A stretch of DNA of 64,000 nt from Chondrilla cf. caribensis (taxonomy: Eukaryota > Porifera > Demospongiae > Chondrillida > Chondrillidae): NCBI GenBank assembly GCA_964020155.1, contig OZ026561.1, positions 2,624,547-2,688,546 of the forward strand, in the 5' to 3' direction. A program made the translations under genes and the position numbers. Numbering within the stretch: the first letter of the stretch is position 1; every line of letters starts with the position of its first letter. This document shows, one piece after another, positions 54,358 to 63,740 of this stretch. The notes below the pieces were generated by a model, which had not been told where the DNA came from, ran no database searches, and worked only from the letters and a program-made list of their open reading frames with translations.

Positions 54358-54359
54358 CT

Positions 54360-55255
54360 AAACAGTCAGTAATGGACACACATACACTGTATTCATATAC
54401 AGAACCCAGTGAAGTATGCACATATTATATTTCTCAATATGTATGCTTAACATTACATACAGTACAGCATAAGTATTTACAGTAATACTGTACATTTTTG
54501 TGTTTCAAGGAATTCCCATTTATCTGCCAAACCTTTCTGCATGACACAATTTCCAATACCAATACGAATGACAGAAGTATTTAATTTACTGAATATCCAG
54601 TTAATCCACCATAGTTTCAAGAACAATTGCGGTGGATTAATGAACTACATATCTATTACAGAATATACATACATACAGACACATTCAACATTATACTACA
54701 ATTATACAGGGTTAAACTCAGTTAAACCTGTACTTAAATTACCCAACAATTTGATAGGTCAAAAACCTACTGTTAAGAATACTGGTCTTTGCAAAAAGGA
54801 TTTCTGATGAAAAATCATCATTCAGAGTCCACGGTACATTATGTGTGCAGATCGTCTGTACATACAGTACATGACTATAACAACATGACTACAACACTCT
54901 TAGCCAATGGTGTTAAGTTGAACAACATTACGTATGAAGGATATTATTTCAGACAAGTGTATATACACATTGTATAGCAATAAATTTCTTCTGTATTCAT
55001 ATTTGAACTGAGGTTGTTCAGTGATCGAACCTTAATTTTGTTTTAGTAATATTATGAAAGAATGACATAAAATATTGTATCTATTAATACTTTGATTTGA
55101 CATGATCAACCATATACACTACATTGTGAATATCATACATTTACAGTAAGAAATGTGCATATCGACTCCTGGGGAACACGTAAACTTGATGGTCGGCCAT
55201 GTAAGGCATCTATGATCTCAAATGACGTTTCAAACGATTTCTGACGTGTTTGCTG
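54360..55255. other. Spacer upstream of DUF1647-like gene
   Basis: Contains TTAGCCAATGGTGTTAAGTTG at 54900-54920, repeated at 56718-56738 downstream of the gene, with similar following sequence (CAAGTGTATATACACATTG). The gene is thus bracketed by a direct repeat of about 200 bp (54890-55110 and 56710-56960). Confidence 0.55.
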
Positions 55256-55262
55256 CACACAG

Positions 55263-55270
55263 TATAAATA
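55263..55270 (+). promoter_or_regulatory. TATA box of the DUF1647-like gene
   Basis: TATAAATA lies 51 bp upstream of the ATG at 55321. A start site near 55293 would give a short 5' UTR. Confidence 0.6.
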
Positions 55271-55320
55271 GTGAGGGTTTGTGATGCAGTACAGTGTAGA
55301 GTAAAAGATTGAGGCATAGA

Positions 55321-56661
55321 ATGGCTACTATTAGGAGAATTGGCCGATATTGTACCCCCCGTACTTGGATTTGGTTTGGCAAAATGTTCCTGATGACAAC
55401 TGTGATGTTTATAGTCTCATACTTTGTTTACAAACATGTTTTTACAGCTGATACTGGGATTGCTAGTCTTCCCGAAATTATAATTGAACAGCAGGAAGGT
55501 TCAATTCATCCAAATCCATCCAGTTCTACTGCTGGCAAGGCTACCCCTTCCAAAAACATCATCATTCAGCAAGAAGATTCAATTCATCAAAGTCCACCCA
55601 ATTCTGCTCCTGACAGTGTAATCCTTTCCAAGAAGGAAACAAAGAAACAGCAGTTTAATCCTATGTCAGATCAGACATTCTTTAGGAATGTGACAGCTAC
55701 TGTCAATAAGAACTGTCAGTTTACATTATCAAATCCTTATGTTTATTTCAACAAGGAGCGCTGCTGTGAATATGGAAGAGACAAGTCTCTAGAAGAACTT
55801 TGTGGACAGGTGAATGAAACCACTCTAGGGAACAAGGCACCCCTTGGTGATCTGTGCACCTGTATCGATTTCATGGCCTGTAAAATGGTGATTATGACAG
55901 GAATATCATCAAATCACTATTCTGAAGCACAAGATGGAATAGCTTCTGCTCAAATCTTTCACCCAAATACAACTATAATCGTCCTCAACCTGGGCCTAGG
56001 AGATGAAGAGGTGAGACAACTTAATAGCTTGCGCAACGTAAAAGTGGTGAGGTATCCTTTCGAAAAGTATCCACCTCATGTGAAAACATTGATGAATTTT
56101 GCTTGGAAAGTATTGGCTATTTACAATGGATTACACGAATACGAGATTGTTTTCTGGATGGATGCAAGTCTGCGAATCAGAGCACCATTGACAGATAAAG
56201 TACTCCACAATCTACAAGTTTTCCCCTTTAGAGCTGAAATGCTAAAATATTTTTACGATGCCGCATATACTTATGACAGTACCTATAAAAGGTTTGGAGT
56301 TACTCGTCGTGAGATGAGCAGAAAGTCCCAGGTTCAAGGAGGTTTTCACCTTTCTCGTAACTGCTCTTTCTTGCATCAATATCTCTACAATGATTATGTA
56401 CAGTGTGTCCTTGACAAAGATTGTATCCATCCTCCGAATTCAACAGTGATTTGCCCTAAGAATGTGGCTTTTCCACCAGATAAAGGTCCATATCCAGAAG
56501 AGATACCAAATGCAGGATGTTTCAGGTACGACCAAAGTGTATTAACTGTTCTGGTGTACAGAAACTTTAACATAACTGAGAATGCTCCTTGTATAGCAAG
56601 TTTACATGACTCGCTGGCTGTAAAAAGGTCTCCAACGCAATGTTTTAACATTCAACACTGA
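55321..56661 (+). CDS. DUF1647-like type II membrane protein, 446 aa
   Basis: An intact intronless frame. I chose ATG 55321 over the upstream in-frame TTG at 55309. Residues 18-40 form the membrane anchor (WFGKMFLMTTVMFIVSYFVY). The stem has two near-repeats (about 52-78 and 79-105, each with I-I-x-QQE-x-SIH and a Pro/Ser-rich tail). The domain from about 188 reads MVIMTGISSNHYSEAQDGIA, TTIIVLNLGLG, VRYPFEKYPPHVKTL, FAWKVLAIYNGLHEYEIVFW and MDASLRI, the DUF1647 pattern with an acidic D-x-S site. QGGFHLSRNC and YDQSVLTVLVY complete it. DUF1647 is linked to GT-A-type glycosyltransferases; function is unproven. Nine or more Cys and several N-x-S/T sites fit a Golgi lumenal enzyme. AATAAA follows at 56708. 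Confidence 0.75.
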   Translation: MATIRRIGRYCTPRTWIWFGKMFLMTTVMFIVSYFVYKHVFTADTGIASLPEIIIEQQEGSIHPNPSSSTAGKATPSKNIIIQQEDSIHQSPPNSAPDSVILSKKETKKQQFNPMSDQTFFRNVTATVNKNCQFTLSNPYVYFNKERCCEYGRDKSLEELCGQVNETTLGNKAPLGDLCTCIDFMACKMVIMTGISSNHYSEAQDGIASAQIFHPNTTIIVLNLGLGDEEVRQLNSLRNVKVVRYPFEKYPPHVKTLMNFAWKVLAIYNGLHEYEIVFWMDASLRIRAPLTDKVLHNLQVFPFRAEMLKYFYDAAYTYDSTYKRFGVTRREMSRKSQVQGGFHLSRNCSFLHQYLYNDYVQCVLDKDCIHPPNSTVICPKNVAFPPDKGPYPEEIPNAGCFRYDQSVLTVLVYRNFNITENAPCIASLHDSLAVKRSPTQCFNIQH

Positions 56662-56707
56662 CTGAATTATAGAACATCCAATTTACTTAGTTCGTCATTT
56701 TTAGGTT

Positions 56708-56713
56708 AATAAA
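56708..56713 (+). terminator. Polyadenylation signal
   Basis: AATAAA lies 47 bp after the stop of the DUF1647-like gene, on the same strand. Confidence 0.55.
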
Positions 56714-57017
56714 CACTCTTAGCCAATGGTGTTAAGTTGAGCAACATTTATCAAATGAAGTATGAAATATACATTTTTGTTTCAGACAAGTGTATATACA
56801 CATTGTAAAGCAATTAATAAATTTCTTGTGTATTCATATTTGAACTGAGTTAATTCAGTGAACCTTAATTTTATTTTAGTAATAATATTATGAGAGAATA
56901 ACATTATAATAAAATGTCGTATATATTAATACATTGATTTGACATAATCAACAATATACAATGCATTGTGGACATCATACATTTTGCAGATATTATTATT
57001 ATTATGTGTGTGCGTGC

Positions 57018-57404
57018 ATCATACCGACAACAGCACATTTGTGGGTGGAAAACTGCTACTCGAAGGAAACATCAAGATGATCTGTCAGTGAACACAATAA
57101 CATGGTACTGCGACGCCTGTTGAGGCGGACTTGGGGACAGAGTTCGGAGTATCGTGTTTTCTCATGCCTGCCATGATTTCAAATAGGCTGTTGCTTTTGT
57201 AGTAGAGGCAGGCGTTTGAGGTCATATGCCAGAACAATATATTTGACTGGAACGTGGATCAAGCCATAGTGGATAAACTCTCAAAGCTGTCGAAAGCATC
57301 TGTGAACATGATGATGACGGCCTCTTCAAAAAGCCAAAGAGCCAACCTTATTGAGAAATTTATAACCAGGAACATTGGCACGTCAGAATCAAACACACAC
57401 ATGT

Positions 57405-57405
<1 letters not shown>
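57018..57405 (+). pseudogene. Middle fragment of the 435-residue gene family
   Basis: Frames give SYRQQHI, ITWYCDAC, GGLGDRVRSI (with frame changes) and [38 protein letters not shown], then run into (AC)n at 57405. It covers intact residues about 98-222. The truncation point is identical to that at 27683. Confidence 0.75.
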
Positions 57406-57487
<82 letters not shown>

Positions 57488-57800
57488 CATGCACACTTGT
57501 AGATATATACTTGTAGATATTTCCAGGGACATACATACACATTGAACCCTTTGTCTATACATAGGTACAATACCTGCAAGATAGTATACAATAATATTAT
57601 GCACTTCCATCCTGGTTGATGAATGGATCACAGGAAAAAGAATGTATGCATAACCCATACAGACAGGTCATTGGGGTCACCAGGCAGACTTTTACCACAT
57701 ACAGGCCACCTCCCAAGTGACATCAATTTGAATGGTTTCATGTGTTGTAGTCTGGTACTCATTTCACTTGCATGGCTACATGTGCCACACACACTCCATT
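57190..57800 (-). repeat. Inverted segmental duplication C, copy 2
   Basis: Opposite-strand copy of 27190-27900: gene fragment, microsatellite, then repeat-family sequence with CATCCTGGTTGATGAATGG. Confidence 0.85.
57402..57490 (+). repeat. (AC)n microsatellite
   Basis: An AC tract of about 80 bp, shorter and purer than its counterpart at 27483-27669. Confidence 0.95.
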
Positions 57801-57869
57801 TGCATTATGTATGACTATTCAAACATCAGTTGGGTATGAGAGTACATGTGGTCTCAGTTACGAAGTCCT

Positions 57870-58150
57870 ACTGTATGTGAGACATGATTACCACTTCAGC
57901 TGCTGTCTCGATTTCTGCATTTAACTTATTGGCAACAGCAAACTTGTCCACATGTACTGGCTTCCCAGGGATGGATATTACCTTCCCAGTGTAATGTGCT
58001 TGAACCCACAATTTGACCCTTTCCAAATCACAACAAAGCTCAACAGTTACATGTATTCCCAACTGTTCACTCTTATGTATAACATGATGCAAAATGACTT
58101 CCCTTGTGAGAACAAATAGCACATTGCCCAAATGTATCTGAGGATGAAGA
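57870..58150 (-). pseudogene. C-terminal fragment of the 435-residue gene family
   Basis: The minus frame reads SEQLGIHVTVELCCDLERV, KLWVQAHYTGKVISIPGKPV and FAVANKLNAEIETAAEVVIM, matching intact residues about 333-402, then leaves homology. It is one of the best preserved fragments but lacks both ends. Confidence 0.8.
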
Positions 58151-58539
58151 CAACAAGACAGACACAGTAATCACTAGTCCACTAGAGTCCAACATGCCCA
58201 AGGTTGCAATCAGCAAATAAAACCCTCCTGCAACATCTCAGCAAAAGGTATATATGATGCATACATTGATCTTCTGAGGTGTCCCTCTCCAGAAAGAGAG
58301 ACAGAAGAGTCACCACCTGTAACTAGTATCTAGGAATCAGCAATACAAACAACAGTTACTCTTGCCAATAATGATGACATGTAAGGATTATTATATTCCC
58401 CTGCATGAATTTAAGTACAGTTTTTTCCTCATCCCTTATACGTACATGTCTTCAAAATTTATGTTATGTACACATAGGGAAGTCCAAGATGCTGGATACT
58501 TACCAATTACACACAAATATGAACTGCTCAGCCACAATA

Positions 58540-59657
58540 AAGATGATGTCGGACTTCCTCACTGTTCGCCGTAAGCATCTTCTAGAAGATGCGCTCAAGT
58601 CTCTGAAGCAGATACCATAGAAACCCTCCCTACATCTGCAAGTTGAATTTATAGGTGAACCGGGAGTGGACGAAGGGGTCCACGACGGGAATACTTCCGT
58701 CTCCTCCTCAAGGAAATAGCTCAAAACAACACATATTTCATGGGCCCTGAAAACAAGCGTGTACCTGTTCACAATGTACTCCAATTACAAGATCAGTCTT
58801 TCTTTTACATAGGCCAAATAATTGCCTTGTCCCTGCTGCATGATGGACCATGCTTCAATTGTTTACCTCCAACAGTGCCCAGGTACATTTTAGGTGTTGA
58901 AGACATTACCTCTACTGATGACATTCCTGATTTCATTTTGCAGTCTGAAGCCAAAGCAGTAAGTTCTTATGATGCCTAAACAATATTGAAATGATAGCAT
59001 CAATTTATGTACATTATTCCGTACATCCTAGATTGAATTTAAACAAGTGGCTGATGAAAAGTAGTTGCAACAAATACTCAACTCCGAGGAATGTGAGTTC
59101 CTCATGGAATACGGCATACGTTCAGCGAATATGCAAGTTGAAGGACATGCATGTTGCAGATTGTGCAGGCCATTTTAATAAGGTAACTATGCATCTATTC
59201 ATGTCAAGCTGAATTGAATCAGCTTATGACTGGTCTCAACACACTAGGAGTAGGTAATCTGCTTCATAAGCATCCAAAATCTTTTTCTCCCTTTATCAGT
59301 CACAAACCAAAAAGTATGTCAGCAGCTATTCTATACAAGATTCAGATGGAGTTCTCTGAAGCTGGCTCCATTGTTAGAGAACGTTAACCGGAGGAGGAAG
59401 TGGCAATGTACTGGGTGATGCTGTTGTCAGAGATAGAGGAAGCTACTGGTGAACTGGTTGTAACAGATGATGATACACCAAACTGCAGCATTCATATTAC
59501 TCTGGCAGATATCCTGGTTTTTGTCACGGGATCATCAGAGGTACCACTGATGGGCTTCAACCCAAAACCAGTCACAATGTTTAGCAGTGGCACTGCATTT
59601 TCCGGTTTCTTCAACCTGCTCGAATACGCTGACTCTCCCCTTGGGACTTTGTTATGA
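58540..59657 (+). pseudogene. HECT-domain E3 ubiquitin ligase pseudogene
   Basis: Pieces in order: VRRKHLLEDALKSLKQIP, a stop, LHLQVEFIGEPGVDEG, a frameshift, GPENKRVPVHN, FFYIGQIIALSLLHDGPCFN, LPPTVPRYILGVEDITSTDD, then (from 59040) a frameshifted LNSEECEFLMEYGIR, and finally SIHITLADILVFVTGSSEVP and LMGFNPKPVTMF before a stop at 59657. These are the N-lobe and C-lobe signatures of HECT domains of the G2E3-like kind (VEFxGExGxDxGGPxREF; LxFxTGxxxxPxxGF). The usual catalytic Cys region (LPxAxTC) is altered. At least three frame breaks, so non-functional. Confidence 0.75.
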
Positions 59658-59659
59658 GC

Positions 59660-60410
59660 AGTTCAACTACAACATAGCATTTGGAATTCAGAATAACCCT
59701 GGAATTCAGTGGTTCTAGTTTGCAGGCATACATATAGTAGTACCTATTAACTGAACTTGCAGTTGTACAGGAATTTACTTCATTGTATTTATCCTTTTTC
59801 CATATTATTATAATGCTTCAGTAATGCATCGAGCCTTTCACACACTAGAATTTATACTGTACATATACAGTGTAACGGCATGAAAATGCAATTGAATCAG
59901 GCCCATACGCAGGCTTCACAAAAGGGGGTTACGTTTTTAGTCCAGTTCATATCCATCTGTCATCACACATGCATGCCATCACAAATATAAAGGTCATCAT
60001 TGAAAGTTTAATATAATTAAGCATAACATGCAGCTTATGTCTGGTCATGTCACAAATATACGTATATACACAGAGCTCAATAATATCTACTGTGTTGAAT
60101 CAAATAGCAAATTGACTGATTCCAGTCTACATAATCATTACATCATAATAATGGGGTGGTTGCATCACCTTTGCATCATATTGAATTACTGTGAAATTTT
60201 GATCATTTGGGCCCTAGACAATGGTGGCAATTGAACAACAGCATTTTCTCATTTCAATGTACAGACACAAAAGGGGGGTTTCGGTTGAACCCCCTCGAAC
60301 CCCCCCTGTGTACAGGCCTGTGAATATAATATATGTAGGTCATATATCATATTACATGTTGCATTACAATAAACCATATGCATCATCCTGCATTAGGTGG
60401 TGAAGTAGTG
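59660..60410. other. Spacer, no gene
   Basis: A tract GGTTGAACCCCCTCGAACCC near 60285 is GC-rich. No coding or repeat evidence beyond that. Confidence 0.35.
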
Positions 60411-60419
60411 AAACTGTTT

Positions 60420-60655
60420 GTATGTAAATATACATAATATCTTCTCCCTCAGTGCTACTCCCTGCTTGTGGATTGATTCTTGAAGCTAATTCCTGAATTG
60501 AAGCATCACTCAATGGTAAATTTGTTTCTGGCACTTCCACCATTGTAGTGTCCACATCATCGGAAAGCTCCATATCAGGGTCAACACCATAAATGTCTCA
60601 AAAACATCAAGCAGCGCATCATTTGTTATAGTGGAATCATGGACTGATACTACAC
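60420..60655 (-). pseudogene. Unrecognised acidic exon fragment with frame change
   Basis: Minus frames read HDSTITNDALLDVFETF and, after a shift near 60600, ELSDDVDTTMVEVPETNLPL and SIQELASRINPQAG. The composition is complex, so this was probably coding. Family unknown. Confidence 0.3.
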
Positions 60656-60661
60656 TGTATA

Positions 60662-61171
60662 TGTGACCGTCCACGCGAAAAGGGTCATATTCGCGCATCT
60701 GACGGAAATCGAGTTTTTGATATCATTTGGGAGCTTGGACATAGCTACGTCAAATAATGCAAGTGGCGGCTTCATATCTGTTTCCGTTCTTAAGTTACGG
60801 CACTTGAAATGGATAAGTTCGAGAGCTACGCATTCGAGAAAACAAGCAACTTCCGTTTTCTTGCGTGATTCCGTACACTAGCTGTCACATGACACGAACA
60901 GTGTGTCAATGCGAGCTCTAATGACATTCATAGCTCCGTATTACTATAAAAATGGCGTATTTCCGGTAGTACGTATTTTGAAAATTCGAATTTTTTCGCA
61001 CAAAACGATCCAATTCGTGACGGTCACACCACGAAAGGTTAGAAAACTATATTTTGAACAATATTAACCTATAACCGCAAATTCGACGAAAGCGCACGAA
61101 ATGTCTTTATCACCTCCGTACTCAAATGTTTACATAGCGCGAATATGACCCTTTTCGCGTGGACGGTCACA
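60662..61171. mobile_element. 510-bp DNA element with perfect 35-bp TIRs
   Basis: 60662-60696 (TGTGACCGTCCACGCGAAAA onward) is the exact complement of 61137-61171, and TA flanks both sides. The interior (GAGCTACGCATTCGAGAAAA, CACGAAATGTCTTTATCACC) has no transposase and no long frame. The interior is richer in CpG than the neighbourhood. The superfamily cannot be assigned from these ends alone. Confidence 0.85.
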
Positions 61172-61319
61172 TATTATAGCTACGTACAGTTTATACGTAG
61201 TTGCAGGTAAAATGACATACATTGCTATATTATAATATACATCTCTATGCATAATAATTATTCTCATGATTATATTATTATACTTTCATAACATGTACGA
61301 ATAATAATATCAAACAAAT

Positions 61320-62160
61320 ACAGTGAATATTTGTTTATCCTCCCCTAGTTATAAAAATTCACCAAATTAAACTGCATGGCTTGTCTGCCATTTTATTTAG
61401 GCTTGCACCTAAAACTATGCTATATACAAGTAATTATAATTCACCATCTCAAATCACTATAACAGAGTGATATGACACATATTAGGATGTGGCTGCTGGT
61501 CATTATGATTGCCAAACATAAAGATAACAGGTACTTTAATTTCATACACAAATACATAGCTACTCCTGCAGCTGTACATGTACTCCTTTAATGTTAATTG
61601 GAGGGAATTTTGGAAACTTCCACCTATATTATATAACATAGTATATAATAATAGCTAGTGTCAAAATCTTTCTTTACAGAGGGCAGGGGTGATACAATAG
61701 TTTATTACATGGCTGCAGCCCATATCAGGATGGTAACAGCAAACAGCAGAAGCTTTGTAGCTCTATATATTCCCATACATGGTGAGCCTGTGATAATAGG
61801 ATACATTGTGTATATCAGTTCATAGAGATATGATGATCGAAAAGTATTAATGCTATAATTTTAATAATTATTTATTGTTTTACAGGCAATGGCACTCCTT
61901 GAGCTTTAAAAGAAACGTTAACACTGGGTGAAAGTGAATAAAGGATGCTATAATATAGATGAGAAGATAACCATTATTATACTAGACTAAGTACTGCATG
62001 GGCATGGGCAAAATTGCACAATAAACTCAAACCTACACATAGTGACTTATACATAATAATTATTATTATTTCATATAGATGAGCATGCCTGAATAGTGCA
62101 TATAGATAATAATATTAATATGTGTGTATATATATGCTTAAAAATTGATATTATAATAAT
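61320..62160 (+). repeat. Duplication D, copy 3
   Basis: It matches 49500-50230 (same orientation) and 15100-15770 (opposite). The left end CAGTGAATATTTGTTTATCC is a pogo-like terminal motif. No coding. Confidence 0.7.
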
Positions 62161-62455
62161 TATTAATCCAAATTTAAAATTTTGTATGCAGTAACCATGA
62201 TTTATTATTTTTATTATTATTATTGAAGGTACGTAACTAGCTATAGAAGCATGCTGTGTTGGGTAATTTGATCAGATGAGGATATTATCTGGTGTTGAAT
62301 CACCTCAGGCCTGGATATTGTAGAACTGGAATACAGACCAGTATAATACTGCCCCCACACACTACAGGTGTATATTATACTCACACAACACAATCGACAT
62401 TATTATAGTCATGGTTATTATACACAATACAAAAATATTGTTAATAATAATATTA

Positions 62456-63245
62456 CAGTCAAACTCTGATAGTACGTACCCCCAAGGGGAACAGGAATAA
62501 GTACTTACTATCCAAGGTACTTACTATCCAAGGTTCATTAATATTCATACTTGTGAACGATTAACAGTAATCACATACAATAATCATCATTAAAATATCA
62601 ATTTGATGAATTACATGTATAACAATGATTGTTGGCATAATAAACATGTGGTAGGAATGGTTCAACTAGGTCCACTAAGAGGTGTGTACCCAAGACAGGT
62701 CAGTTTGTTTGCAGAAAGCTATCAAGGGTAGTCTGTTGCTGATCCCGCTTCATAGTGAATAGGAGATGTTGAACCACTTGAACCACTGTAGAAGGGCATC
62801 GGCCACATCCTTGTGATTGGCGGGTCTAAAGCGTTTGGAGTCGTTGCTATACTCGGAAGACTCGAACTAGCGCTTTAAGGTCTCCCTATTCTTCCAAATC
62901 GTATTCACCGTACTTTTTGGAAGACTGAGCTGTTCAGAAATGTGAGTCTGTTTAATTTCATTCCGCTCTGAATCTTTGAAATAATCTCGAACTTTTCCTT
63001 CAAAGAAATAGATTTCTTCTTCGCTGCAGCCATGACTGTCACCTCCGTACGTACTATCCGAGGATTCCTGCGCTTTGGCCAGCGTCATAAGTACGTCATA
63101 ACAGGAAATACGTCATATCCGGGTACGCACTATACGATGTATTTTGTTGATAAAACAATAGAAAGCGTTCTACGTTCTCAGAGATTTGTACGTACTAACC
63201 GTTGGTACGTATTATCCCGGGTACGTACTAATCGAGTTTGACTGT
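62456..63245 (-). mobile_element. 790-bp pogo-like transposon with residual transposase N-terminus
   Basis: The ends CAGTCAAACTCTGATAGTAC and the complement of TACTAATCGAGTTTGACTG are inverted repeats flanked by TA. The empty site is visible at about 26895-26910. Internally on minus, a frame begins AAAKKKSISLKEKFEIISK and, after a frameshift, reads THISEQLSLPKSTVNTIWKN, the CENP-B/pogo N-terminal helix-turn-helix. The DDE catalytic domain is deleted. Confidence 0.85.
62867..63033 (-). pseudogene. CENP-B/pogo HTH remnant
   Basis: About 50 codons from an ATG near 63033. The first 25 residues (Lys-rich helix 1) are in one frame, and the recognition part (ISEQLSLPKSTVNTIW, RETLKR) in the next, ending in TAG at 62867. 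This DNA-binding half recognised the element's own ends in the active parent. Confidence 0.7.
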
Positions 63246-63374
63246 ATTATAATAATTTACCACCATGGTATTACTAATTATTAATAATTTTAATAGTGCA
63301 TACCATCAATAAACTTCCTAGATAGGGTTAATAGTTATTAATAATTACTAAATCTTTTTGATGACTACTCATGA

Positions 63375-63440
63375 TTAAGCCTTCCAAGATACTCCTAGGT
63401 TTTTTGCAATGAAAGCATACGTATCAGCCACTTCATCAAT
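63375..63440 (-). pseudogene. PREP: Prolyl oligopeptidase last exon, copy 4
   Basis: On minus after CACTGTAG it reads IDEVADTYAFIAKNL then GVSWKA and a stop, without lesions. It is the best preserved last exon of the four. Confidence 0.8.
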
Positions 63441-63685
63441 CTACAGTGAAGAAAAACCACCATAGGTAGAAATGCTGACTCGTAAACCTAGATCTGAAGA
63501 GAGTGTAATACCGTGTGCGTGGAAATTTTCGCAGTACTAAACTTTCGCAGTTGCATAACTTTGAGGATTTTCACGGATTTTATTTTCACGGTTGTGGGCC
63601 AAATCAAATATATTTTTCAGTTTGAAATGTTTGAGCTAGAGAGCTGTATCCGGACGCCTCGTGAAGGAGAGGATAGCTGGGTACT

Positions 63686-63737
63686 GTCCCCCTTTAGGTT
63701 TCCGCGGTACATTGTGAAGAGGTGAATATCTACAGAC
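63686..63737 (-). pseudogene. PREP: Prolyl oligopeptidase penultimate exon, 5' stub
   Basis: After CTGTCTGTAG it reads [20 protein letters not shown] in frame, then breaks into foreign sequence at about 63686. It preserves the frame lost at 13310 and 35470. Confidence 0.7.
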
Positions 63738-63740
63738 AGA

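Noticed and set aside
55309..55320. Upstream non-ATG start (TTG) for the DUF1647-like gene
   Set aside because: An in-frame ATG at 55321 immediately precedes a standard type II tail and anchor, and animals rarely start at TTG.
56242..56651. Minus frames inside the DUF1647-like gene
   Set aside because: Shadows of the real plus-strand gene.
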